A DNA stretch of 64,000 nucleotides from Oncomelania hupensis (Eukaryota > Mollusca > Gastropoda > Littorinimorpha > Pomatiopsidae): the NCBI GenBank assembly GCA_036898135.1, contig CM072523.1:45075549-45139548 (forward strand), written 5' to 3'. The notes under the pieces are model-generated. The model had not been told where the DNA came from. It ran no database searches and was given only the letters and a program-made list of their open reading frames with translations. This document shows positions 22,001-32,784 of the stretch, in pieces. The translations under genes were made by a program, and so were the position numbers. The number at the start of each line of letters is the position of its first letter. The stretch's first letter is position 1.

Positions 22001-24903
22001 CAGTTTATTATTTCATGTGTTGGTGTTGTTGTGAGGACGGCACTAGCCAAAATGAGGAAATGAGAGAGTAAGAATGAAGGGCTACATATTATATGCAGAC
22101 AGTGGTTTTATAGCGCATAGGTGACAGCCTGGTGATAACATGCCTGTGATGCTCAGGACTTGCAGCGTTCTTACTCCTTCGGATGACAATATTAACTGGG
22201 ATCTAATCTGTGAGTGCTTATGTTCCATTCCGTCTTGAGGACTTGAAAGATTGTAGTAGAGCTAATGTATTTTAAGTGGATAATTGCCAGATACAAAGGC
22301 ATACCCAGGAAAAGGTTCATGGGAGCATGGAAAGTGATGGAATTTCAAAATTAGTTTTCCAGGCCTGGAAAGTCATGGAAATTCCAATAAAGTCGTGGAA
22401 ATTTCAATGAAGTCGTATAAATTTTAATAAAGTAAGAAAACTTTGTTTTTTTTTGGTAGTACTTTTTTTTCTTTTTAGATTGTATGTTTTCGGGTCACGT
22501 CAGATGCCCTTGCAGATTACGAAGGCACAGTCAGCATAGGGGTAAGAGCAATCTCCAACCTTCGTTTTGCGGATGACATTGATGGATTGGCTGGAGAGGA
22601 ACAAGAACTTGAACAGTGGTACAGAGGCTTGACACCACCTCCAGAGCCTATGGAATGGAAATAAGTTCAGAGAAGACCAAAATGATGACCAACAACACCG
22701 ATGGCATCAACATGGACATCAAAGTTCAAGGCCTATCCCTCAACACAGTGCATATCTTCATATATTTAGGAGCCATTGTATCAGACAATGGGTCCCAACA
22801 GAAAGTCCTCTCCAGGATCACACAAACAACTGCTGCTTTGGCGAGGTTGAAGCCAATTTGGAAAGACAGGACCATCAGCCTACATTCCAAGGTAAGACTG
22901 CTGCACTCCCTTGTCATCTCCATCTTCCTATACGCTTGCGAAACATGGACCCTCACAGCAGATCTACGACGAAGAATACAAAGCATGGAGATGAGGTGCT
23001 ACAGAAGACTTCTGGGCATTTCCTATACCAGGGGTGAGATTTAGCGGTCGCCCGGTCGCCCGAGGCGACTTAAAACCGGCTTGGGCGACCTCACTTTATA
23101 GTTGAGCCAGCCCGCCTGGCGACCTAAAAAAAATAATACTACTTGCAGACTTTTAGAATCTCGGTCCGAAGCGAGAGCGTTTTTAGGTCACTGTTCGTCT
23201 GCTACGAGTATGAAGCATACGCGAGGGTTATTTCCCTTTGCCTACTTCCCTTTTGCGCCAAGCGCGCTGTCTGCTTTGTTTGTGAAAAAAACACTGCTAC
23301 AAATTACGTGTATTGTCAAGGTGACGGTTGTTGATCCAAAAATGTGGAACTTTATTTCTGGGGTCAAAGAAGGCGAATTCTAGTTTGGAGAAGAAAGAGC
23401 GTCACAAAGAGTATGAATCGAAGAGAAAAAGACATTTTCAGACTGCATGGCTGAAACGTTCAGATGGCGAAGATCGATCTTGGCTCATTTTCGATAAAGA
23501 ATTTGGTCTAATGCACTGTACACATTGCCGTAAATACGCGATTGTCGGGCTGCCTAAAAACCATGCGGGCTACCTCACTTTACTTCCTAGCTAGCGCGGC
23601 GGGCTAGTTAGTCTCCTGGGTTAAATCTCACCCCTGCTATACCCAGCACATCACCAACGACGAAGTCCGACAGACCATCACACAAGCCATTGGACAACAC
23701 GATGACCTGCTCACAGTGGTGAAAAAACAGAAACTCTGATGGTATGGCCACGTCGCCAGATCATCAGATTTTGCAAAGACCATCCTGCGAGGCAGAGTGC
23801 AAGGAGGTAGAAGAAGAGGGAGACCGAAAAAGAGGTGGGAGGACTACATTTGAGAATGGACTGGTTTGACACTGAGCGAAACCTTCAGGGTTGCTGAGGA
23901 CAGAGAAAGATGGAGTACGTTGGTTAAACGATCATCTGTGGTGCCCCTACGACCTCCGAGTTATGGGATAGGATAGGATAAGATAGGATAGTATGTTTTC
24001 TGGACTTCCTGACCAAATCAAATGCTAGAAGAAAATGAGCAAAGGAGAAGAAGGAAAATCTTGAAATTCAAAAGAACCATCGATGCCAAACTCAAGAGAA
24101 ATTAACAACAGATAAAACTAAAAGCAGAAAATAAAATCAATGGTCTTGAGGTATTTGTATAATTTTGTTTGTTTGCGTATGTGTTGATCAGTTCACCTGT
24201 CCTCGAAAAATATAATTTGGGCTTGGAAAGATCATGGGATACAGTTACATAAATCAAACTCTTAACTCTGTGTGACCCTATTTTACCCTCGTCCATGGTG
24301 GTGGTGCTCTGCAGTTGCCCCCCTTTTCGCTGAGAAGGTGACCCAAATGTTTTCACACATAGGTGACAAATTAATTTTTTTTTTCGAAATCAAACATTAA
24401 ATGTTGTTTTTAATCATAATTATTATTTTCCGGTTTTGCCTAGAACTTAGAAACCCTGGACAATGGCAAGCCATTCTTAGATGCTGTGGAAGACGTGAAA
24501 GCTTCCGTTGACGTGTTCCGCTATTACGCTGGCTGGTGTGACAAGATCAATGGAACCACCATCCCTGTGGGTAGGTCCCTCCTCATCCTCTGTTTTTCCT
24601 TCTGTACTTACCCTCCCTGCCCCTCGTGTTTGTTTTCGTCATCTTTACTGTTCTCTTTCTCTCATTTATAAGCTTTTGTCTTAGTCCCTCTGCTCATCCA
24701 CAGCCTTCTCCTTCCTCTTGGTTGTATTCATCTTCTTCTTCGTCCTTATCTTTTTCTTCTGGTATCTTTACACAGATATTATTTTGTTTTAATAATATGT
24801 TGACTAGTAATTTTGATTATGAATTTATATTGTGATGGCTGAGATGATGATGATGATTATTGTTATCACCATCAACATCATTGTTATTGTCATTATTATT
24901 GCA

Positions 24904-24945
<42 letters not shown>

Positions 24946-26610
24946 ATGGCACCTATTTCACCTACACAAGACACGAGGCAGTGGGGGTGTGTGGACAAAT
25001 TATTCCCGTGAGTAAATCCAACTCTTCTATGCATTCTTCCCCCCAAAATAAAATCATCTGGTAGATCCAGAAAATGAAGATTCCTGAAATAAAATAAGAT
25101 TTTGTTGTGAATTTGAAAAGGAAGAAAGCAGTTTTGATCGTTAAGTTATTAATTTATTAAAGTGTAAAATTTTTTTAAATAAAGGTATTTATTGCTTGCA
25201 GTGGAACTACCCAATCATGATGGTATCGTGGAAACTTGGGCCAGCGCTGGCGTGCGGTAACACTGTTGTTTTGAAACCTGCCGAACAGACCCCTCTGTCT
25301 GCCCTGCACTGCGGCGCCCTGCTGAAAGAGGTCAATGCCGTTTTCATTGAACATTGAACATTCCGCTATCTATGCTACAGTACTCTTTAGCTTGCTTCAT
25401 GCACGCAACTCTTTCTTACTGGAATATGCAATAGTGTAGTTAAATAATATTTAACACACTGCTGTCAACTCTCGTACTATTAGGATTGGTACAGTTTCAT
25501 AAAGTTTTTTTTGTTTGTTTTTTTTCCCTCCCAATTGTAAGGGAAGCAACTCGTTTTTGGGGGGTATATGCATAGGCTGTACATACTCAGTTTCAGACCT
25601 TATTTGCAATCCAGACTTTTATTTTGGGCAAACATACTATACTGACCGACTCGTTCCACGGCCAAGATCAATACATCGTGCAATGTCATGGGCACAGTAT
25701 TCCTAAGGGAATTTTCCCTAGGAGAAAATAATGGTCATAATATATGAACTGTAAATGGTCCTCTTAGGGTTAGCTTATCAATGTATAACGTGTAAGAATT
25801 ACTAAAATAAGTTTGGATGCATTCCAAAGACATTCACAAGCGCTCAACACGCTCATGCTGTTCTAAAAATGTATTATACGTGACGACGGTGACCTTTGAA
25901 AACTTCATGAGTCGGTCTGAATAGTATGCCTGCCATTATTTTGTTGTTCTTATTATCTTGTATACAGTGCCATCTCACAACACACAAGAGTACACTTTTT
26001 AATGTAGTTATAGATTCTTTTTTTTAAACTTCTATGAACGTTTGTCTTCATATTTTGAGTTGAAACAGCAATGTGTGACTGAATTTGATAGAATGAGTTA
26101 ATAATACTAGTACATATTGTTTTTTGCAGGCTGGGTTCCCGGCTGGTGTTGTGAACGTGTTGCCAGGGTTCGGACCTACAGCAGGGGCCGCCATTGCAGA
26201 ACACATGGACATCGACAAAGTGGCCTTCACTGGATCTACTGAGGTCTGAAAATTTGTTGTTGTTGTTGTTGTTGTTATTCTTCTTCTTCTTCTTCTTGTT
26301 TTTCTTTTGTTGTATTTCTTCTTCTACTTCTTCTTCTTCTTCTTCGTCAATTTACTTGAAGACAAGGTGTGTACATACAGTACCTTTCATCCTCTGAAAA
26401 TTTGTTGTTGTTGTTGTTGTTGTTATTGAAAATTTGTTGTTGTTGTTGTTGTTGTTCTTCTTCTTCTTCTTCTTCTTCTTCTTCTTCTTCTTCTTCTTCT
26501 TTTGTTCTTGTTTTTCTTTTATTGTTTTTCTTTGTCAACTTCTTCTTCTTCTTCTTCTTCGTCAATTTATTTGAAGACAAGGTGTGTACATACAGTACCT
26601 TTCATCCTTT

Positions 26611-26647
<37 letters not shown>

Positions 26648-29600
26648 CATTAATATCATTGTTATTATTATTATTATTATTATTATTAACCAGGTGGGGA
26701 AGCTGATCATGCAGGCAGCAGGGCGGACCAACCTGAAACGAGTGTCGTTGGAACTTGGAGGCAAATCTCCACTCATTATCTTCGCTGATGCTGACTGTGA
26801 GTTGTGCATGAAACACTCTGTTTTATCATTGATTGTTTTAATCTTTTTATAGATGGGCTGCATCATTATCATCACCATCATCATCATCATCCATATTAAT
26901 ACCAACATCATTGTCATCATCGACAACCACAATCATCATCATCCTCATCAACAACCACCCTACCCTAACAATCGCAACCCCTAACCACTGTGCCGCATCA
27001 CCACCCAACAATCAGTATGACTATCAATATCTCTAGTCAGTAAATGAATGTGCAGTTGTTTGTTGGTGAATAAGATGTCTGTTTCTGCATTGTCTGACAG
27101 TGGAGGAAGCAGCGCAGTGGGCCCACGCAGCCATCATGAACAACCACGGGCAGAACTGCTGCGCAGGGTCCAGGACGTTCGTGGAGGAATCCGTGTACGA
27201 CCAGTTTGTGGAGCTGGCCAAGACCATGGCTGAAAACAGAACAGTCGGCGATCCTTTTGACGCCACAACCATGCAGGGACCCCTGGTAACTTTGGGATTT
27301 CAGATTTCAGAAAAAAGCGCGCGTATATATAATAGTTTCCTCTTTTTTTAAATTACCTTTTAGTATAAGGGGCTGCACTTTGACTCGCTTGTTGGCTTCT
27401 GTAGTAGTCTTTTGTTGATGTTGTCAGGTTCATGTCTAACAGTGTCAAAGCAGCTCCCGGCTATCACAAATCTGTTATGTGTTTGACCTTATCGTGGGAT
27501 GCCGATGAAAGTCCGCAACGACAATCTACCAGCAGGTCAATTACAGTGGAAAAGAGTAGATGCGCTCTTGATTATTTCATAACTAAAACATAAGATATTT
27601 TATTCATCCAAACAATTATGTTGGAAAAGCTATTACCGGCCGTTCAAAATAAGAACAAAAAATGACTGTAAAAAGAATTACAACTGATACAATACTCAGT
27701 TCTTTGAATGACGGCAGGTTGCAATAACATAACATGTAATTGCCATTACAGTGATGCGATGAGAATAACAACGATCAGTAAAATTATGGTAAAGCGTTCA
27801 TGCGTGTACACCCTTTTTATTTTTCACAGGTGGACAAGGAACAGTTTGACAAAGTGCTGAGCTATTTCAAGTGCGGCAAAGAGGAAGGGGCCACTTTGCA
27901 GACAGGGGGTGTCAGGGTAGGGGACAAGGGCTTCTTCGTCCGTCCCACCGTCTTCTCTGACGTGAAGGATGACATGAGAATTGCAAAAGAGGAGGTCAGC
28001 TTCAGATAGTTTTCACATTTTACATTTCTGGGATTTTATGGAGCTATAAAGTTGTACTGGATTGAATTGTGTCGTATGAAATTATTTTTTTGTTGTGTTG
28101 TGTTGCATTGTATTGCAAAATCCCAAGTTAAGTAGTATGCCAAAGGATGTGGGTTCGATTCCAGCTGGAGATCAAATTGTTTCTCTGGGTACTCCGGGTT
28201 CCTCCTTTTCTCCTTACTAATGAGATGTGATACTGTCAGAATTAGTGGATAGTGTCATCATGTAGTGTCTTGGGCAAAAAAAGACCTGGCGGTGCCCAAT
28301 CCTCTCCAGGCTGTTGGCCACAGCCGAAATCCACGAATACAGTGTGGCTCGCCTTGGCCCTGAGCACGTGGTCGTTGAACCTGTAGTAACGTGATGTTCC
28401 TCCGCCCTGGCCGGTGACTTCAGTGTAGAAGACTTTCGCCCAGTGATGCCGTGCTAACATCACCCCTGTTAGTCGCCTCTTACGACACGCCGGGAAACGT
28501 TGGGTCTATTCTATTTAATGCCCGAACCCACAGGGTGAAAGCTTCAAATATTTAGTAGCCATTGTATCAGACAATGGATCTCGACAGGAAGTCTTCTCCA
28601 GGATCGCACAAACAACTGCTACCCTGACAAGGTTGAAGCCCATTTGGAAAGACAGGACCATCAGTCTACATTCCAAAGTAAGACTGCTGCGCTCCCTTGT
28701 CATCTCCATCTTCCTATATGCTTGCGAAGCATGGACCCTCACAGCAGATCTCCAACGAAGAATACAAAGCATGGAGATGAGGTGCTACAGAAGACTTCTG
28801 GGCATTTCCTATACCCAACACATCACCAACGATGAAGTCCGACAGACCCTCACACAAGCCATTGGACAACACGAAGACCTGCTCACAGTGTTGAAGAAAT
28901 GGAAACTCCGATGGTATGGCCACGTCACCAGATCATCAGGCCTTGCAAAAACTATTCTGCAAAGCACAGTGCAAGGAGGTAGACGAAGAGGGAGACCGAA
29001 AAAGGGGTGGGAGGACAACATTCGAGAATGGACTGGTTTGACACTGAGCGAAACCATAAGGGCTGCTGAGGACAGAGAAAGATGGAGTATGCTGGTTAAA
29101 CGATCATCTGTGGTGCCCCTACGTCCTCCGGGTTACGGGACAGGATAGGATAGGATAGGTCTGTCAGAATTAAATGTCAAAATTACAAAGCGGTGCTCCT
29201 TTCCTTCTTCTGAAGGCGATCTCTCTGCCTTTGCACATTCTGAGTGATGATTGTAAAGTTTGTAAGAGTGTAAGTAATATATGAGCATGTATGTTGGTTA
29301 TGGATTGCCACTTTATTTGTCTTACTTAGGAGAAAAGTGCATTTATGTAGGACCCAGTATTATTATTAAGATTGCCTTGTTATGTGTCTCACTTAGGAGA
29401 AAAGTGCATTTATGTAGGACCCAGTATTATTATTAAGATTGCCATGTTATGTGTCTCACTTAGGAGAAAAGTGCATTTGTGTAGGACCCAGTATTATTAT
29501 TAAGATTGCCATGTTATGTGTCTCACTTAGGAGAAAAGTGCATTTATGTAGAACCCAGTATTATTATTAAGATTGCCATGTTATGTGTCTCACTTAGGAG

Positions 29601-32499
29601 AAAAGTGCGTTTATATAGAATCCATTGTTATTATTATCATTATGGTGGTTATTATTATTACTACGATTGCCACATTATGTGTCTTACTTAGGAGAAAAGT
29701 GTGCTTATATAGAATCCATTATTGTTATAATTATTATTATTGTCCCTGACAGATTTTCGGCCCTGTGCAAAGCATTATCAAGTTCAAGGACGTGAAGGAG
29801 GTGGCAGAGAGAGCCAATCGTACCAGCTACGGCTTAGCGGCAGGCATCATCACAAAGGATATCGACAAAGCTTTAACATTGGCCCACATCCTGCAGGCCG
29901 GCAGTGTCTGGTGAGTCACAAAGACAATTTGAACATTATTTTATTTCTAAAAACTTGGATAATAACAGACTACTTCCAATAAATACTTAGACAATAATAG
30001 ATTATTACAAGTCAGGAAAACATTTTAACTATCCCAGTGAAAAAACAACAACAAAGGAATATTCAGTAAGATTGATTGATTGATTTATTGTTGCTTTAGG
30101 TCCAGCGGACTCTTCCGAGCCAAATCAGGACCGGACAACCCCCGATCCGCATAAAAGATCTGCTGAAACAACCCCAGTGGAAAAATTGAACGCCCTCCAC
30201 CGGCCAGTCACTTTACAATAAAGACATCCCACGCGGGGGACGGCTGAGGGTTTACCTCAACTACGCGAACCCCCGGTTACAAAAACAAAATAGAATACAA
30301 ACATCATTATAAATCATCAACAAAACACATACATATAAAATGCCTATATTGCTAACTAATACAATCATAGGAAGCCCTAGTGACCACCTGGCAGAAAGCG
30401 TCCAACACTCCCAAGCTGATCCAACAGACCTCATACACAAACAAGGAGTCTTGTCCAGGAAGAGTTTTCAAGAAAAAAGGTAGGTCATTGATCTAGTGAA
30501 GAAGAAGATAGTATAGCAGAGTGATAGGACAGAGCAGGAATGGGAAAGAGTAAATGAGGAAGACAGCGACAGTGGGAATTTAAAGCACTAAATTTCCATA
30601 AAGTGGGGATACTATTTATACTGAAAACCCCCGGCACTCCAACGGGGGTACTGTTGCCGCAGTGAATCTGTCTTGCCTACAAAGGAAAGACAGGTTTTCA
30701 ACTGTGGCTTTCACTTTTCCCTTTATAGGTTTGAACAATCTACAGTGGCAAGATTGCTCATGACCCCAATGGTTTATTCAGTAAGACAAAGAGTTTGTGT
30801 ACAACAAATGGAACAATCATATTCTGCTGAATCTTTCTACCATCGGTACACATATTAAATCTCCTATTGCACACACCTTTGAAGGAATCTACGCAGATTC
30901 CACAATAAATTGTGTGAATATTTTGCAGGGTGAACTGTTACGACGTTCTCTCACCACAGACACCCTTTGGTGGCTTCAAACAGTCGGGCCATGGCAGAGA
31001 GTTGTGAGTGAAAATAGCATTGATGATGATGACTGAGGATGACGCTAATGAGGGGGTGGGGGGGGGGTTTGATGGTGATGAAGATAACATTCATGATGAG
31101 GATGATGATGATGGCTGAAGCGTCTGATCTACTTTAATGCGAAGCAAGGAAGTGTGATGCATTATGTTCGTGACTTGATTCCCTTATTCACTTACTTACT
31201 TTTGTTTTCAGAGGTGAATACGCTCTCCGGGAGTATACTGAAATTAAAACGGTGAGTCAAACTACAGCTTGGGATTTGATTGTGAATTTGTAGTGCTATT
31301 GCGTTAACATTGTAATATCACATTCTGTGAAAAGACATTACACAAACTGAAATATAATGTTAGCATTGTGATTTCAGCAGTTTTGTATCTTTTGGTTTAT
31401 TGTTCTTTATTTGAAAAGGATCAGGTCAAGTCCCCATATTCAGGTCAAGTCCCCCATATTCAGGTCAAGTCCCCTATATTCAGGTCATCACCTATATTCA
31501 AGTCATTCTTAGATCCTAAAGGCTGAATTACCAATGTCACATCGAAAGGTAAAAATTTTAGGTTTGGGGTTATATATATTTTCTGAAACTAGAAAAAAAA
31601 AATTTATTTTGATAGATAATTCATAGTTGTAGGTCACAAATTTTAAAAAGTTATTACACATTAAAGGTACAATGGGTAAGAAAACGAGTTTTGAGGAAAC
31701 GGCCGCCCGAGTTTACCACCCTATGAGGCACCATCTGATTGGATTGTTTCAAAGTATAATGATGCCAGCAAAATTCGTGGAGTTTTGACCTTTCCATTCA
31801 TTTATAACATGTGAAGTTCCGCAAGGGATGAATGTCGAAATTATAGTTGTAAACGGCATTGTTACAGCAAATAATTGCGATAATTGCCGGAGGGTACGTG
31901 CTCTAAATGTCATATTTTAAAACTTTTAGAGTTCAAAATATGGCTTAATATTTCTGTAGAAGAAAAATAGATGCCCATTCTTGTGAAAAATGCAAAAGAG
32001 TCAAAAGGACCCAGCTTGACCCTGTGCACCTATATCAGGCCCCAACTCAAAATCGCATCAACCGGCTTTGGTACCCATTCGGGAAATCGGGTCACAATTG
32101 TCTAAAGACCAAGCGAGGAACAACGGTGAATGGCTTCTTCAACTTTGACACACGCACAGAGTCAACAACATGCGTTGAAAACATCCTTCATTAATGTTTA
32201 TTGTTGATCATTATGTTTCATTGCCATTGAAATTCTTCCCATGCCCTATCATTGATACCCGTGTTTATGGTTACCCCACCTTTTCGATTGCAAGCAGTAT
32301 CATTGTTGTTTTACTCATAGTCCATAGAGTGTTATATAGCAGTGGTTGTGAGTTACAGATTGTTGTCGTTTACTTTGGGATAGATGTTAACATTTTTATC
32401 GGTACGCACAATTTTGAATTGTGTGTTTAAACAAAATTTTGTTTTTTACATTTTTTTGGTATCCAGGTGACCATCAAGCTGTCGAGCAAGAATTCCTAA
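18991..32499 (+). CDS. ALDH1A: Cytosolic aldehyde dehydrogenase, ALDH1A/ALDH2 family (complete)
   Basis: NAD(P)-dependent oxidation of aldehydes (retinal or aliphatic) to acids in the cytosol. Coding exons: 18991-19038, 19431-19535, 21795-21935, 24444-24570, 24946-25007, 25202-25330, 26130-26243, 26694-26796, 27101-27285, 27830-27994, 29753-29910, 30929-31003, 31212-31251, 32467-32499; 1485 nt, 494 residues, all junctions in phase. Visible active-site parts are oxyanion Asn163 (WNYP), Lys186 (VLKPAEQTP, cofactor), the FTGSTE loop ending exon 7, general base Glu262 (SLELGGKSP), nucleophile Cys296 ([11 protein letters not shown]) and Glu393 (EEIFGPV). The spacing Glu262 to Cys296 is 34, as in ALDH1 and ALDH2. 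It starts MTEPLPKPD with no amphipathic mitochondrial presequence and ends KLSSKNS, like ALDH1A proteins, so I call it ALDH1A-like. Placement within ALDH1A versus an invertebrate ALDH1/2 branch is uncertain. Introns carry a LINE, MITEs, minisatellites and retroposons. Confidence 0.93.
20525..21598 (+). mobile_element. CAG...CTG inverted-repeat element A
   Basis: 1074 bp with inverted ends CAGGGTGGAGAAC and a 6-bp duplication CTTATT (20519-20524, 21599-21604). The subterminal region is rich in CCGCGGA words. Around 20860-21000 a frame reads [18 protein letters not shown] then [20 protein letters not shown], an acidic segment like a transposase N-terminus. No transposase core, so non-autonomous. 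In ALDH intron 2. Confidence 0.8.
22492..23990 (+). mobile_element. APE-type LINE, copy 4 (split by a MITE)
   Basis: Plus-strand copy from just upstream of the FADD box ([15 protein letters not shown] region at 22559) to the GGATA tail, flanked by a 10-bp duplication GTATGTTTTC (22482-22491 and 23991-24000). Frameshifts and stops make it a pseudogene. Interrupted at 23029-23636 by a younger inverted-repeat element. In ALDH intron 3. Confidence 0.88.
23029..23636 (+). mobile_element. CAG...CTG inverted-repeat element B, copy 1
   Basis: 608 bp with inverted ends CAGGGGTGAGATTTA and a 6-bp duplication CTATAC (23023-23028, 23637-23642). It is nested in LINE copy 4, which without it reads straight through TTTCCTATACCCAGCAC. 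Encodes part of a TTF-type zinc finger (see copy 2 at 56397). Confidence 0.88.
24904..24943 (+). repeat. (TTA)n forming the acceptor region of ALDH exon 5
   Basis: An uninterrupted ATT array ends in TTCAG and the exon begins at the next base (24946). The microsatellite thus takes the place of the polypyrimidine tract. Confidence 0.9.
25331..26129 (+). other. ALDH intron 6, no element seen
   Basis: AT-rich unique-looking sequence. No coding similarity or repeat was recognised. Confidence 0.45.
26244..26693 (+). repeat. (GTT)n/(CTT)n/(ATT)n array with tandem duplication
   Basis: The whole of ALDH intron 7 is simple repeat plus an imperfect tandem duplication: the block from CTGAAAATTTGTTG to TACAGTACCTTTCATCCT occurs twice, ending near 26393 and 26609. 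The right end is an ATT array running into the exon 8 acceptor (AACCAG). Confidence 0.9.
27101..27285 (+). CDS. ALDH1A: ALDH1A-like catalytic exon
   Basis: This exon carries the nucleophile Cys296 in [14 protein letters not shown]. The residue before the catalytic Cys is Asn, where vertebrate ALDH2 has Cys. The exon begins with two bases that complete a Leu codon split from exon 8 (GCTGACT before GTGAGT), and ends at CCCCTG before GTAACT, inside the conserved MQGPL segment. Confidence 0.88.
27286..27829 (+). other. ALDH intron 9, no element seen
   Basis: No repeat or coding sequence recognised. Confidence 0.45.
28100..29280 (+). mobile_element. tRNA-headed SINE interrupted by a LINE
   Basis: The head contains a pol III B-box-like GGTTCGATTCC (28152-28162). 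The body resumes after the LINE at 29161 and matches the repeat at 48120-48300 (CTGCCTTT.CA...TGTAAGAGTG). It is cut at CTGTCAGAATTA by LINE copy 5. The tail appears to have expanded into the adjacent 67-bp array. Confidence 0.6.
28245..29160 (+). mobile_element. APE-type LINE, copy 5, with extra 5' segment
   Basis: The 12-bp duplication CTGTCAGAATTA (28233-28244, 29161-29172) brackets the whole interval. Positions 28537-29160 are the plus-strand 3' part of the LINE with its GGATA tail and an open frame to the stop (28633-29148). Positions 28245-28536 are unrelated to copy 1 as far as copy 1 extends; on the minus strand they read CCCTGTGGGTTCGGGCATTA and contain GTCGTAAGAGGCGACTAAC. That may be an inverted piece of the LINE 5' region or an older repeat. 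Confidence 0.75.
29284..29750 (+). repeat. 67-bp minisatellite
   Basis: Five copies in exact 67-bp register (the word GAGAAAAGTGC ends at 29340, 29407, 29474, 29541, 29608) plus a diverged sixth. Each unit holds TTAGGAGAAAAGTGCATTTA and CCCAGTATTATTATTAAG. It ends at the acceptor of ALDH exon 11. Confidence 0.95.
29753..29910 (+). CDS. ALDH1A: ALDH1A-like exon 11, acceptor next to a minisatellite
   Basis: Reads [20 protein letters not shown] through ILQAGSVW with the final Trp codon split. The preceding exon ends in Glu393, so the EIFGPV active-site loop spans a splice junction. The acceptor (CCCTGACAG) lies at the very end of a 67-bp tandem array that fills the last 470 bp of the intron. 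Confidence 0.88.
30072..30774 (-). mobile_element. Unclassified ~570-bp retroposon, copy 3, with 126-bp extra 5' sequence
   Basis: Minus-strand copy whose 3' end has an AATC tail (30072-30090). A 12-bp duplication TATTCAGTAAGA occurs at 30060-30071 and 30775-30786. The usual 5' boundary of the family is at about 30648, so 126 bp upstream appear to have been inserted with it. In ALDH intron 11. Confidence 0.75.
31425..31510 (+). repeat. Short minisatellite, 21-bp unit
   Basis: About four copies of TCAGGTCAAGTCCCCATAT with small changes, in ALDH intron 13. Confidence 0.85.
31511..32466 (+). other. ALDH intron 13 remainder
   Basis: No element recognised. GC rises a little at 31680-31760 and 32000-32120, but I see no frame worth calling. 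Confidence 0.4.
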
Positions 32500-32784
32500 C
32501 TGGAGACACACAGCGCAGCAATTTATTCCTCAGTGAAATGGACGGGGGCCTTCTTCGCAGTATCACAACAAAGAAATTAATGTATTGATTGTGGCTGCTC
32601 AAACCAAGAAGAAGAAGAAAAAAAAAGACCCTGCGGCTGCTGCTTCATATAGATGATGCACTAAGAGAATATGCCTTATGGATATAACCATCGATGTTTT
32701 TGTGTATAAATGAATGGCGTATGAAATAATTTTGTTGGTAAAAGTAGAAGGTGAAATGTTGACAAATATATGAACTACTAGGGA

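Noticed and set aside
22616..23044. A possible host gene resembling craniofacial development protein 2
   Set aside because: Sequence, tail and target duplication show it is a LINE reverse transcriptase fragment.
26347..26932. Poly-Glu/Asn/Ile open frames
   Set aside because: Translations of GTT, CTT and ATT arrays in ALDH intron 7 and of intron 8 simple repeats.
28140..28170. A tRNA gene, from the GGTTCGATTCC box
   Set aside because: No cloverleaf or acceptor stem could be drawn; it is the head of a SINE.
18991..32499. Mitochondrial ALDH2
   Set aside because: No presequence is present and the C-terminus KLSSKNS is ALDH1A-like, although some active-site wording (CCAGSRTF) is shared with ALDH2.
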